Shown: piece by piece, positions 1-12,596 of the stretch | How positions within the stretch are numbered: position 1 is the stretch's first letter | Layout of the letters: each line of letters starts with the position of its first letter | Made by a program: the position numbers and the translations under genes | The notes under the pieces: generated by a model | What the model was told of the DNA's origin: nothing | Seen by the model: only the letters and a program-made list of their open reading frames with translations | The model's database searches: none | Source: Bolinopsis microptera | Lineage: Eukaryota > Ctenophora > Tentaculata > Lobata > Bolinopsidae | Assembly: GCF_026151205.1 (NCBI RefSeq) | Contig: NC_087072.1 | Span: 13,368,169 to 13,432,168, forward strand | Length of the DNA stretch: 64,000 bases | Direction: 5' to 3'

Positions 1-830
1 CAAATTTGGCTAGATTGGGAAATTTTAAAGATTGGAAAGGCCGACCTGATATAGCAATTATGCCATTTTCAACATCGCAAGGGTGTACTCAGCTGTGATA
101 GCTATCATGGCTGCTGGAAATTTTCCTTAAAACAGCTCATGCACTTACCGTGGCGCCTTTTGGAGAATTTCCAGACCTATGACTGACTTCATGTACAAAT
201 ACCAATACCATTATCAAATTCCGAGCTGATTTCTTTGAAATAAAAGACATTCATGATCATGACGAATTGTTGGGAAACAACTTTTAAACATCAGTGAAAT
301 CTTACGTAAATAAAAATCTGCAGATTGCGAAAATTTTCTGACGTCAGTATAATGTATTATATTGTTGTAAATATTTTTAGAACCAAACGGAATCAAACTT
401 AAAACACAATTCAACCAAGTTTCGCAATCGAACCAAATTTCACGTTCGTGTTTTAGCGACAGTGAATTATTATCAATCTTGTTATGTTTGGTAATGTTAA
501 CCCACAATTTTTGCCATGCCACATTTAATTTTCTCTCAAGTACCTTTTTAATTTTAAAATAAAAGGACCCTTGATTGATTTACAAAAATGAAATTACTTT
601 TAGCATTTAGCCAATAATCAAAATGATGATCGCCAGGTGACGCAGTGTAAAGCCATCTCAAAACCCTCAAGTGTATCCTCCTGCAAAAGAGACTCGATAA
701 ATCCTGCACTCTCAGAGAATCTAGCAGGTACAAGTTGCAATCTTTTAAAACTGTTAGTGTTACGACTACATAGGCCAGCTTGCTGGTCTATGACTCGTTT
801 CTCTCAGTCTCACGTATAGTGAGAAGAAGT
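1..830. other. No confident gene; possible exon remnant near 620-760
   Basis: I recognise no gene here. A minus-strand open stretch at 214-522 has no features I can name. A second minus-strand stretch near 620-760 reads through a hydrophobic and acidic segment ending in HCVTW that could be an exon or a transposase remnant. I could not match it to a family, and no consistent splice pair was found. Confidence 0.3.
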
Positions 831-874
831 GGAACGAATGCGTGCGGAGGGAATGGTGCGCCGGTAAATTACGA

Positions 875-930
875 AATACTACTAGTATTACTAGTACTAC
901 TAGTATTACTAGTACTAGTATTACTAGTAC
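875..930. repeat. TACTAG-type microsatellite
   Basis: Imperfect array of the self-complementary words ACTAGT, TATTACTAG and TACTAG. No coding potential. It is followed at about 1150-1216 by a short tandem repeat of a 30-bp unit (GTTAATATTTTAATAGTTTA and neighbours) abutting the foldback element. Confidence 0.7.
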
Positions 931-1216
931 GACCATGTAGATAATATTAATGATAGGTGTTAATACTAGATTACCGTTAATACTAGGTTTTATCGTTATA
1001 TTTCAATAATTTGTGTTTCTGATTTCGTGGAATGAGCTGCTTAACGACAACATCTCAGACAGCGTTTTACCAAACCTTTTAACTATGAACTAAAAAATAG
1101 CAAGCACGCGGCACAAACCAATTTGTCAGTACTGCAGATAGCAGAGATTTATGTAAAACCGGTTAATATTTTAATAGTTTATGTAAAACCGGTTAATATT
1201 TTAATAGTTTATGTTA

Positions 1217-4200
1217 ATAGATGTGGATACTGGCGGGGAGGTGATAATTGTTTGTTTACATTAATAGTGAGCACATGTTAAGCAGGCTGAGGAGGTGATA
1301 ATTGTTTGTTTACATTTTAGGTCGAGCACATGTTAAGCAGGCTGATGAGGTGATACATATTTTGTATTATAGAAGGTTTGTAACACTTGTAACGCCTTCT
1401 TGTTACCCCCCTTTGAGGACCCCGAATTATTTTCTGAACGAAAGCTCAAAAATAACCGAGAAATCGACCTTCTTATTAACTCATTTTGATGACTGTTTCT
1501 GACCTAAAATTGCACGAAAAATCGATTTAGCTAGGTTTCAGAACCTATAAACACTTCCTTATCCCTCAAAATTGATGTTTTATAGTTAATACGACCAACA
1601 AGCAACATATATTTTGATCCTTCGGTTCTACTCATGACCTAAGGAGTTAAGCTGAAACCGAAAGAGCGAGGCAATCCTCACCTTAACTGATCAAACTGGT
1701 ACTAACACAATTTTCAGATAGAAATGTTCTTTGCGATACGTTTATTGCAGCTTTGCAACTTGAGTGAAGACAAGAGTACGAAAACACACAGCAGGTAAGC
1801 AACTCACTTTTGGTGACTGTTCCTCACGAACATTCTGATCCTGCAACATAACTACATAACAACAAGGAGATCGTCTCCTTAACAAATTGAACAGGTAATA
1901 TCACAATTTCCAGAGCAGAGCATGATAACAAAGTCAAAAGAAACATAATGAAGGTAGGTTACGAACACCACAATAATATAACAATCATACTAACAGCTGA
2001 ATTTATTCTGACGACTGGCAGTCCTGATGTGCTCCGTGATCCTAAACGAGCGACCAATTGTAATAGAGGTGTTATGTCACGTGACACCGATCCGTCCAAT
2101 CACAAACAGGAAGAGTAAGCGGATGGATATCGTAGAAATTAGAAATTAGAAATTAGATGTTTCGTATGTTTACTTTCCTTATCTGTATTTGACCCTCTGT
2201 TCAAATTGTTATCTCCACCAAAGCTTGGCTCGGCAAGGTCAGCGTGCAATATCGGCACCGCGGTACACACGCCATGATTACGTAATGAACTAAAAATAGT
2301 GTGATCGTTACAATATATAACCGTGCCCACTGCCCACGACCCCACGTACAATACAAACTGTTGGGGGGGGGGGGGGGGGGGGGGGTTGCTTACGATAGGC
2401 TGTGGTCGCTCCTCCAACTGACTGTGGTTCTTACCGTCCAATCATGAACAGAATATTAACATTGTTTAGTTATAGTGGGTCTATAACTATAGTGGGTCTA
2501 TAACTATAGTATGTCTCGGTTGAACTGTGGACATTAGTATTATTAAGTTTTATGTAATAAGTGGTCGCGATTATGAACTCAGTGGGATTCCAAATGATGA
2601 ACTGTGCCTTACACCAACTGGAGGCAAAGGAATATATTATATCCATGAGTGCTCCCTAGCTTAACTGGGACGGTAAGTGTTTGAAAACAGAAACTAGGAC
2701 ACGAATTCTCTGACAAGAAATGTATGTTACAGTAGCAGGCACTTGCGGTGTACACAAGGACGGACATGTTTTTACCCAGAACTAGTACTACCTACCAGTT
2801 CAACATGATGCAGTATATTTTTACCAGGTTAGACACTTCAAATTTTAAATAAAAATCTTAAATTTAATAGCGTACAACAAAGCTGTAACCCATGAACCGA
2901 AATAAAATGCAGCTGGTGAACGAACTAAAGGGGTCCACTGAACCATTTCAACAGCGCACTTATTACATAAAACTTAATAATACTAATGTCCACAGTTCAA
3001 CCGAGACATACTATAGTTATAGACCCACTATAGTTATAGACCCACTATAGTTATAGACCCACTATAACTAAACAATGTTAATATTCTGTTCATGATTGGA
3101 CGGTAAGAACCACAGTCAGTTGGAGGAGCGACCACAGCCTATCGTAAGCAACCCCCCCCCAACAGTTTGTATTGTACGTGGGGTCGTGGGCAGTGGGCAC
3201 GGTTATATATTGTAACGATCACACTATTTTTAGTTCATTACGTAATCATGGCGTGTGTACCGCGGTGCCGATATTGCACGCTGACCTTGCCGAGCCAAGC
3301 TTTGGTGGAGATAACAATTTGAACAGAGGGTCAAATACAGATAAGGAAAGTAAACATACGATATCCATCCGCTTACTCTTCCTGTTTGTGATTGGACGGA
3401 TCGGTGTCACGTGACATAACACCTCTATTACAATTGGTCGCTCGTTTAGGATCACGGAGCACATCAGGACTGCCAGTCGTCAGAATAAATTCAGCTGTTA
3501 GTATGATTGTTATATTATTGTGGTGTTCGTAACCTACCTTCATTATGTTTCTTTTGACTTTGTTATCATGCTCTGCTCTGGAAATTGTGATATTACCTGT
3601 TCAATTTGTTAAGGAGACGATCTCCTTGTTGTTATGTTGCAGGATCAGAATGTTCGTGAGGAACAGTCACCAAAAGTGAGTTGCTTACCTGCTGTGTGTT
3701 TTCGTACTCTTGTCTTCACTCAAGTTGCAAAGCTGCAATAAACGTATCGCAAAGAACATTTCTATCTGAAAATTGTGTTAGTACCAGTTTGATCAGTTAA
3801 GGTGAGGATTACCTCGCTCTTTCGGTTTTAGCTTAACTCCTTAGGTCATGAGTAGAACCGAAGGATCAAAATATATGTTGCTTGTTGCTCGTATTAACTA
3901 TAAAAGATCGATTTTGAGGGATAAGGAAGTGTTTATAGGTTCTGAAACCTAGCTAAATCGATTTTTCGTGCAATTTTAGGTCAGAAACAGTCATCAAAAT
4001 GAGTTAATAAGAAGGTCGATTTCTCGGTTATTTTTGAGCTTTCGTTCAGAAAATAATTCGGGGTCCTCAAAGGGGGGTAACAAGAAGGCGTTACAAGTGT
4101 TACAAACCTTCTATAATACAAAATATGTATCACCTCCTCAGCCTGCTTAACATGTGCTCGACCTAAAATGTAAACAAACAATTATCACCTCCTCAGCCTG

Positions 4201-4266
4201 CTTAACATGTGCTCACTATTAATGTAAACAAACAATTATCACCTCCCCGCCAGTATCCACATCTAT
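1217..4266. mobile_element. Foldback element FB1 with 1.3 kb inverted arms
   Basis: The segments 1217-2563 and 2957-4266 are near-identical reverse complements, starting ATAGATGTGGATACTGGCGG on the left and ending with its complement on the right. They enclose a loop of about 390 bp (2564-2956). The arms share a roughly 55-bp internal tandem duplication at the outer end, a run of AGTGGGTCTATAACTAT repeats at the inner end, and a poly-G tract that is 23 long on the left and 9 on the right. The same 66-codon open frame appears in both arms (1302-1502 plus, 3981-4181 minus), which shows the symmetry but is not evidence of a protein. TA flanks both ends if the element is taken as GATGTGG...CCACATC. 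No transposase is visible, so it is probably non-autonomous. Confidence 0.85.
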
Positions 4267-5794
4267 AGGATGATTAAATATAGTTTTGAGCAATCACCCT
4301 GAAACTTTCAGGATATGTTCTAGGGATTATTTAGAAGAGACCAATCAAGCCGAATTTTGAGATAGGCCTTAGAAAATTTTTTATTCGATTTTGAAAATCT
4401 TGGACCTGGAAAAATTGTCAAAAAATGAGGTGGGGGGGGGGGGGGGGGGGTAGAATTAGAAAAGCATTGTTATTTGATATTTCTACAGAATATTTATTCT
4501 AAACTAAGTGGTTTACGGGGAGGAATAAATATTAATTACGTAATATGTGAACGATCTTTTATTTACATTGCCTAACTTTCATCAATTTCTAACAGGAACA
4601 TGTCGACTTTTGACAGCTTAATCAGAAGTCTATGACTGAACAATGCAATAGTCATTAATTATTCCCCCTCCCATTATGTAAAATTGAATATATGATATTG
4701 GCAATGATCATAGGTTCCTGAAGGCGTAGTTATCGATTAAATATCTTAAAACATTTTCCCTGAACAACACCCATAAGACAATTACACGAGTTTAGCGATC
4801 AATAATAAACAATGCAGTGAACAAAACTACGTGTGGCTACCTCTATTTAGGTGGCAGAATAAATAAAGCACCATTATATACAAATAGGTGGTAACTCATT
4901 AATAAATTTGTATGCTATCCAATCAATCATACTCCTCATGTACAACTGCAAACAATTTCTCCTCTTCACTCCTTAAACCATCTCACACAAGTAAACACTC
5001 TAAATTCCTCCTGCTTACTCCGCAAACGTTTCAGTTCCGAGTACAAGTGAAAAGTCCCTGCTCCTGGATGACAGACCCAAGATCAGACCCACCACCTCCT
5101 CACTTTGCGACAGCGGCTGTCCCAGCGACTCTGAGAGCGACTGGTTAGTTTTGTAATTACATAGAAAGTCTTATTGAATACTTGGTAGTTGTATTTGTAA
5201 AAGTAATGTTTTGTCCCCGCATCTTGATAAGTTGGTAGTTCTGTGATAGATATGGTCAAATTTACAAAACTTATCAAATTAGGCCAATTTATAGAACAAT
5301 TTCACGATTAATCTTGTCCACGAATAAGCTATTAATAATTCCTCGGATGGAGCCTTGAAGTGGCAGTTATCACTTAATAAACAACTTTTATTTGATTACA
5401 CCTCTGCAAAACAGTGCATGTTACATGTCATATAATATATTAAATATATAAGTTCAAGTGTCGACCTTTCTTACTGACAAATCAACTAATAATATACCAG
5501 TGCCACCCACGATGGTGGTACTGGAAGTTAAATGTTGCTAATAACTTAATGCCACTTTCTCGAAGGCTGATCTTCTCGTTCTTGTTTTAATAACACTAAG
5601 AGATCGTTTAGATATTACGTAACCCTGTCATTTTTCTTTGATAATCGTCTGCAGCGTAAAGAAAAAGGATCGCCATTTTTAGACTTCTCCCTAAGTTTTA
5701 CCCGTCACTCCATAATCTCGCCTACGTTATATGAGAACGATCCCAAGGGTTAAATTCCAAGAAATATCATGAAACTGAACTCTATTTCCCACAG
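4267..5794. other. Intergenic or upstream intron of the SH3-like gene
   Basis: Contains a poly-G tract at 4432-4450, a single MITE-like end near 4535-4555 (ATTACGTAATATGTGAACGA), and an open stretch at 4912-5145 (Ser/Thr/Pro-rich) ending at a GT donor. That stretch could be an upstream exon, but its phase does not join the exon at 5795. Otherwise nothing is recognised. Confidence 0.4.
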
Positions 5795-8700
5795 TTTCCC
5801 GCTGACCGGGGAGTTGACGGATAGGGACAGATTGGGGGAGCTTGAGAAACTCCTCTCTCAGCTCTGTACTGAAGGAAACTTCTACGAGGCTGCCAGATCT
5901 CTCGACAAGTAGGATAAATTACATAATTACATAATTACCCTTAGGCCTTATATAAATTATAATTTAGAATAATGCTATTATATGTACACTGCAGTCAAAC
6001 AGGGACAATATGCATACAAATGAAACCACCTTGGAACTTATTTGCCACAAGCATTACTGTGCAGGAATGTGTTGTCCATGATAGTCCCAGGAACCACCCC
6101 AAAGAGTTTTAAAAGTAGATTCACACTTTCAAACCATCATCAGACTGCCATAATATGAGCATTGCAGTTATTTTGAACCTCCTATTTTGTTCGAAGACGC
6201 CTGGATAAAATATGCTTAGCTAGTTCAAGTTGTGCTCTTCAAATTTACCTTTACAAGTCTTTGGGTGATGCATGGGACTATGGTGTATGGACTATGGACA
6301 ACACATTCCTGTACAGAAATGCTTGTGACAAATTAGTTTCCAGAAAATATAATTCCTAACTAGCACCCTTAAACAGATTCCAATTTGCCATATCAGCTTT
6401 AAACCATTTCAAATGCCAGATTTAATACCTGGATTTAAAAGTTTCAGCAAGCAGTTAAACATCAGGAAGTCCTGTGCCAAGTTCATTGCAGAGAGCTCCG
6501 ATGAAGTCAATACGGAGACCGGCCAGCTTCTAGTGGAACTAGGTGAGAATTAACTCATACCTGTCACAGGTTAGTGGAATTCTCTGGAATTACATCATGA
6601 TATTATAAGCTGTTTGAGTTTTGATTCGGCATCCAGAATTCTTCACAGCTTGCATGACGTCCTTACTTTTTTATTTAACAAATCTCAAACTATCAAAGAT
6701 TTTATTAGATTGTAGTTACCGTAAAACCATATCCCCTTGCATGATTTTTGATATAAAGCCAAACGCGTAAGCCTCAATAAGAACTCACACTAGATTTGAT
6801 TGGACTAGATTTAATGAAGGAATGATCACAATCTCGGAGAGTGGCCGCCACAGGACCACACTCCTTACACGGGCATCACGTGGCCCCGTACTGAGCACCT
6901 TTCTGTTTTCTCCAGCTTTCTTGCATCCACAATTAATCCCAGCTCGATATACAGAGAGTTACACAGCTGCTCTCTCTCTCTTTCTCTCCAATTAAATCAC
7001 TAGAGTTACGCAACAGCCATTAGAGTACTCCAGGATCAACTGACTCCACTCTTATTTGGCCATGATTTGCACCTGCACACCATCTATAGTAACCATGGTA
7101 ACCTAGTAACCTAGCAACCGTTTACTGTTGCTATTATGCTGGTAAATGGATTGTAAAAACAGGGTCAACAATTTTAAATTTTCGTAATATTATCGTCAAA
7201 CTGGTGATATGATATAACAAATTATTAGCTTGGTATCATTAAAGTTAATAAGCAGACAAAATCGAAAAATTTCCTGGTTTCACTTGCCATAATTCTTGCC
7301 AGGGTTTTCATTTCCTTGTAGGGAGTTAAAACAAATGCAACGAATCGGTTTCAATAATTGTGACTACAAGCAAAATATGTATTTATTCGCTCGATTAATT
7401 TTCTCAGTTACTCACAGAAGATTCAAATTATACTGCACCAGTTACCTAATATTTGCGATACCAATTAATAAGTAATATAAAGGTTGATAAGTATGACTAA
7501 GGTTTTATATCTTATGTAGTATAAGTAAGTCTATATCTACACTTTTGGACGCACTGACCAGTTAGTGACCAGTTAGTGACCAGTAAGTGACCACATTTGT
7601 AATAATCTTTCGTTGCAGGTCGAGTGGGAAACTGCGCTCTAGTTTGTACTGACAAGGGAGAAAGGGGCTATCTTCCAACAAGTTATTTGTGTGAGTATCT
7701 AGCTATAATACAGACCACCTGATCAATACACAATATCTCATCGTCTCTTTTGTGCCATAATTAATGAAAGACTTTCTTGTCTAGTGATTAGTGATATAGG
7801 CTTGCTAGGATATATAATATTGGCTCAGAGCCAAACTGATATATTCTCAACCTTACCTCATCCAACACCGACCATCTTTAACTTATATTTTAGTCCGATA
7901 ACCTTTAATTGAAAATTCCCCAAAATTTCAGTAACAGATACAAAGAAAATCGCATGTTTCTCAATGGAGAAGACAATATTCCAATCTCAATCTATGGAGA
8001 ACGTACAACACGACCAGAGATTCAAAGGGTAAGCTGGCACCAAACCTTGATGCGTGAGGCTTTATTAACTTCGAGAGCTCGAGATCAGTTGGTCGGGTGT
8101 CATATAACAGTCACCGATTAGTGGAACACGTACATTATACTTGGTGACAACTGTGTCGTCATTTAATTTTAGTGACGCTGATAGTTATCATTCGAGTTGA
8201 TACAAAAATGCATATACATGTTAACTTATAAACTCAGCGTCTGAGACTCTGAGGTCCAGAATTAGAAACGTCAGAACTCAGAGTTTTTAATATTTGATAT
8301 TTTCAGGATACTAGGAGGTCACATAACCACGACAATTTGTCCGTCATCACCGAGACAGCCCTGTGTTTCTGCTTCATCGCTATACGACATCAAACGGAAG
8401 GTAATTAAGTTTTCAAAACTTGTATCTTGCTTTTTCATTATCAGCTCCATTCTGAAGAGGATACGAGAACTATATACTTTAGGGGTCGTTCACATATTGA
8501 TATCACGTAATCAGCTGGGGGGGGGGGGGGGGGGGGGTTCCGAATGATTACGCTAGTGTAATTTTGACACGATAGCTATGTGTGAAACTGATTACAGAGG
8601 GGGGGGGGGGGGGGAAGAGGTAAAATAATTACGTAATATCAATATGTGAACGGCCCCTTACCAGACAGAAGCGATAACCTCTAGGGTTCAGAATTATTTA

Positions 8701-11700
8701 CAAAGTTTAATATCTATGGAATATGTAATGTACGCCTAATAATCTAAGTTAGACACGAAAAATGAAAACTTGCATATCATGTTCTTCTGGTAGTTTTACT
8801 GTCAAAAGACCGACCATTATAATATTTCACAGAACGTATATTGGAATTCTTTGTAATACAATTCTTTGTAATGTAAGGGGTCGTTCACATATTTGATATT
8901 ACGTAATCACTACTTTTTGAACAATTTTGACCTCCCCCCCATACCATGGCCATAGCTATTGTGTCAAAATTATACTAGCGTCATCATTTGGAAACCCCGC
9001 GACCTCTCCCCCCTCGGCTGAATACGTAACATGTGAACGAAACCTAATACGTGTAACCGCTGCAAACTTTTTGTTATTTCCATTTTAGACACAATTTAAA
9101 ATATACATATTTAATGTTTTAAATAAACATTAGAATAGTGATACTAGCACTAGCTAGCTTCAACTTCTTAAGACGGAAGGAACCCATACCAATAGTATTA
9201 GTAGTTAGTACCTACTTAAAATTTTAAGCAGAATTGGAAAATCGGAAGTGCCTGAGAATATCTTCATTTCATTTTGGACTTGCACCCCTTTAAAAAGTTA
9301 ACGTTAGAGATTGGGATTATAAGTGTTGCTACCTCACTTTCTTTCAAATTCAATAGCCAAATTTGAACCAAATTATCTCGAACAAAACACAGTAGGGTAA
9401 AGCACATAATTTTGTCATTTTTTGGCAATTTTCCGACTGCCTGATATAAACCATGGGTTTTAACCTCGTCTGAAATTCTGATTTAGATGAAACCTCCACC
9501 ATGTTATAGTAGACAGTCTAGGCAAGTTCTAACACAAAAATGATCGAAATTGCTGGGGTTGAAGATGTCCAAAAAAATTATTTTGAAAAAATGACAAAAT
9601 TAGGTGACTTTACTTAATTTTGTCACCCCGAACCTAATTTTGTCACTTGAAGATTGTGCAAAAAGTAACCGTTTCTCGGTATTTTAGACTACCTGGATGC
9701 ATCATTCGAGCGCTTTTTTACCAACATTGACCTCAAAAATCCCAAAGATATGATGTTTTCATAGTTTAGTAGCTTGATGAAAAGATGACACTTTTTGGGT
9801 ATATAATCTTAGAAAATAGCCCCAAATGCCCCTGAAACCACTGGCATCTTGAAAAACGATTGGTTCTAGGCCTAGGTTGAAATTTTCATGTCTGTAGATA
9901 GATCACTTGCTTAGTAATTTCATCAAATATTTTTTTAGTCATTTTAGATCGAAAAAATCAGATTATCCACCTAATATTTCTCGGCGAAAATATGCTATTA
10001 TAAGTGTTATGCTATTATAAGTGCCTTATACATATCCTATGGGCAAAAAAACTTCAGAATAGTTGTATAAGGCCATTTTCAACACAATCTGTGATTTACA
10101 AGAAATTTGAGAAAGGTCGATTTTTTTGACAAAATTAGGTACTTTTGGCAAAATCGAACCTAATTTTGTCACCCTCTGTAACTTGAACAATAATTGCGCT
10201 AGAGACTTGAAAATTTGTACGTATACTTCTGCTGTAGAAGATATTTGAAATATGCAATGGCATGAAGCTAGCTCAATTACTTTTGAAATAGCAATAAATC
10301 AAAATTTTTAAAATTCCTTAAGAAAACCTTAAGGATCTTATTTATTTTTCGGGTTAACAGTTTCGCCTTCATTTTTGACACAGATGCAAAAGAGCTAGAA
10401 ACTTAAACTTTGTACGAGCAGTTTCAGCAAAGTCTAAGCTTTCTTTTTATACACAATCCTTTTCTTTCAAGCTGAAATTCCGAGCCGAGGCAGTTTTTCA
10501 GAGCAAAATGACAAAATTAGGTACCCTGACAAAATTATGTGCCTAACCCTATATAGCGCATGAAATAAGCACCGAGCAGATTTCTAATAACTCGTTACCC
10601 AAGATACACCGGAGCTACAAGATTCGGAAACATGATAACATGAGTCAGAGGTTCTCCAAGATACGGAACTTTACAATCGGCACTCCTAGAGATAACAGAG
10701 TCAAAGTAAGTGAATATTAGTGGTCAGCTGCGTTAATTCACTATAATCGTCAATCTCAGGCAACGATTTTACCAATTTTGCTGAAAATTTTAAGTACTTT
10801 TGGTATGGGTTTCTTTTGTCTTGATAAGTTGAGCTTGCTGGCTTTATTTGCAATATAACATGTCCCAAAATGTCTATTCAGCTTGTCTTCTCGTTCTAGT
10901 ATCCATTTTGTTATATATTTGAAATCGAGTCTGAATTCCGAAATGAAAATATAAAAAGGCTGCAGCGGTTACAAGTTTTATAAATAATTATTTTCAAAGA
11001 ATTTCAATAAACTCTGTGAAATATAATAATAATAATACATTATTACATACAATCTTAGAGGTGTCTTTTGACAGTAAGAATACTAGAAAAACGTGAGATA
11101 CAAGTTTACAGTTACACCTTCGTGTTCAACTTAAACTGAGAGTTACATCCAAGAATTTATAAATAATCTCATTACTTTACTCCCGCAGTTATTCAAAAGA
11201 AATCTCACGAATTGCATTGCTCTGATAGTGATAGATAACTATACTGTGGGTAGCGGCTCACGGCAGTTCACCATGATAAAGGTATGTACAGTAGTAGTAG
11301 TCACGTGATGCTCATATAAGGTAATACCTGACGTGCAACCCCACTTGTAGTAACAGTAGTTTCGCAGCCATTTATTCCTTGTTCATTTTACTTGTGTAAT
11401 TTTAATATTATTATTAGGTTGTCTGGTAAGCTGGTAGTACCTCATTCACGGTACACAGGTGCAATTATATATACTCGTAAATCAGGATTTGGCCCCTAAA
11501 GTAAAACTATCCTATTCAGGGGGACACACTGATAACCACCGACTCCAATATCTCCTCCAAGACCTGGATATGGGTACACACGACGGGAGTGGTCAAGTGG
11601 CAGGGCTTCGTACCACGCGTCAACGTGAAGAAGATATCAGCATCAAGTGTCTGACCACGTTATATGGAATTAACGTGATTATTGTCACGTGCACATCATA

Positions 11701-11767
11701 GCAGTAAAGATTACTTCCACAGTTGTTTCAGGGGACAAACAGTCTTAGTCTGAGTCCAAGAAAATAA
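5795..11767 (+). CDS. Multi-exon gene with SH3-like segment, 5' end not found
   Basis: Eight exons join in phase: 5795-5908, 6448-6542, 7619-7690, 7932-8028, 8308-8400, 10580-10705, 11189-11281 and 11732-11767, ending at a TAA. All have AG acceptors and GT donors. The first exon encodes a leucine-rich helical segment (LGELEKLLSQL). Exons 2-3 end in LVCTDKGERGYLPTSYL, which resembles the last strands of an SH3 domain (basic-Gly-Tyr-x-Pro-x-x-Tyr-hydrophobic). The usual Trp-Trp pair is not visible, so the domain would be divergent. The remainder is basic and Ser/Thr-rich, ending SLSLSPRK. The first exon needs two upstream bases, so at least one 5' exon lies before it. By family resemblance it may be a cytoskeletal or Rho-GEF-type adaptor tail, but I cannot name the protein. 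Introns carry the MITEs and the 9.4-10.5 kb element listed separately. Confidence 0.6.
7553..7592. repeat. Short tandem repeat (AGTGACCAGTT)
   Basis: Three to four imperfect copies of an 11-bp unit in an intron of the SH3-like gene. Confidence 0.6.
8482..8657. mobile_element. Harbinger-like MITE, TTA target duplication
   Basis: Begins GGGGTCGTTCACATATTGAT and ends in its near complement ATCAATATGTGAACGGCCCC, with ATCACGTAATC/ATTACGTAAT just inside. It is flanked on both sides by TTA (8479-8481 and 8658-8660), the 3-bp TWA-type duplication of PIF/Harbinger elements. Two long G runs lie inside, and there is no ORF. Confidence 0.85.
8877..9044. mobile_element. Harbinger-like MITE, TAA target duplication
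   Basis: Second member of the GGGGTCGTTCACAT family, opposite ends GGGGTCGTTCACATATTTGA and ACGTAACATGTGAACGAAACC, flanked by TAA on both sides. It lies only about 220 bp from the copy at 8482-8657, in the same intron. Confidence 0.85.
9395..10549. mobile_element. TA-flanked non-autonomous element with ACAAAATTAGGT subterminal motifs
   Basis: Left end GGGTAAAGCACATAATTTTG and right end CAAAATTATGTGCCTAACCC are inverted, and TA borders both sides (9393-9394, 10550-10551), as in Tc1/mariner-type elements. Inside, the motif ACAAAATTAGGT or its complement recurs near 9590, 9635, 10128, 10160 and 10510 in both orientations. No ORF of any size is present. The element sits in the long intron of the SH3-like gene. 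Confidence 0.7.
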
Positions 11768-12596
11768 CTTGAATTCGATCAGGAAACAAAAAATATATTT
11801 CATATTTGAACTGTGAATTATGAAGCAGAATCTTGTTACCTAGCAACGCCTGCAAGGTTGGAGTCTATACGTATAGGACCTACAAGTCTTAGCTTTAATG
11901 GTATGGGTTAGTGTTAGTTTTAGTAATAGATTTAATAGAAGCTTCATGTCAGAATTCGCGTGATATTGTGTCCAGAGGTTTTAAATTGAGGAACACACTT
12001 GATTGTGTTAGAATGTTACATTTGACCTACTATACAGTGCGACCGAAATCGGCATGAATTATGAACTTGAGCTTTTATAATGGCTTGAAATAAATGAACA
12101 GTTTCAATGTTTACCATTGAAATTATGAGATGAAGTGTTTTTAGAGAACCTAAAAACTTTTACTTGTGTTCGGTAAAATATTTGTTTTATCGTTTGCATA
12201 TCTGTAATCTGTATTTACTCTTTTGATAAGAGATTGGAGTTTATCTTCTGAGGTATCCATAAACTGAGCTCTGCTTTACTAACCAATATTTCTCACAAGT
12301 TAGCTACGATAAGCTTTATCAGCTATCAGTTCCTTACGAGTCACAACATGTTCTCATACACATCAATTAGAATGACCACCCATTGGCAGAGCTCAATTAA
12401 AGAATATCATTAATTTTGAAGAAATAAAACACACAATTGACCAGTACGAAAAAAACCTACTATATAAACATACAAATGAAGCACAATTGAAATGTCGGAG
12501 GGGCGTTGTTCTGCAGTTAACTTTGAGTGCTTGTGTGCTAACTGAGTGCTCAATCGTACCAGACGCTTAAAACACGTGTTATAAATGGAGATCATC
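11768..12596. other. Convergent intergenic gap and 3' UTRs
   Basis: Between the TAA of the plus-strand SH3-like gene and the stop of minus-strand USP14. Holds presumed 3' UTRs. No gene or repeat recognised. Confidence 0.5.
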
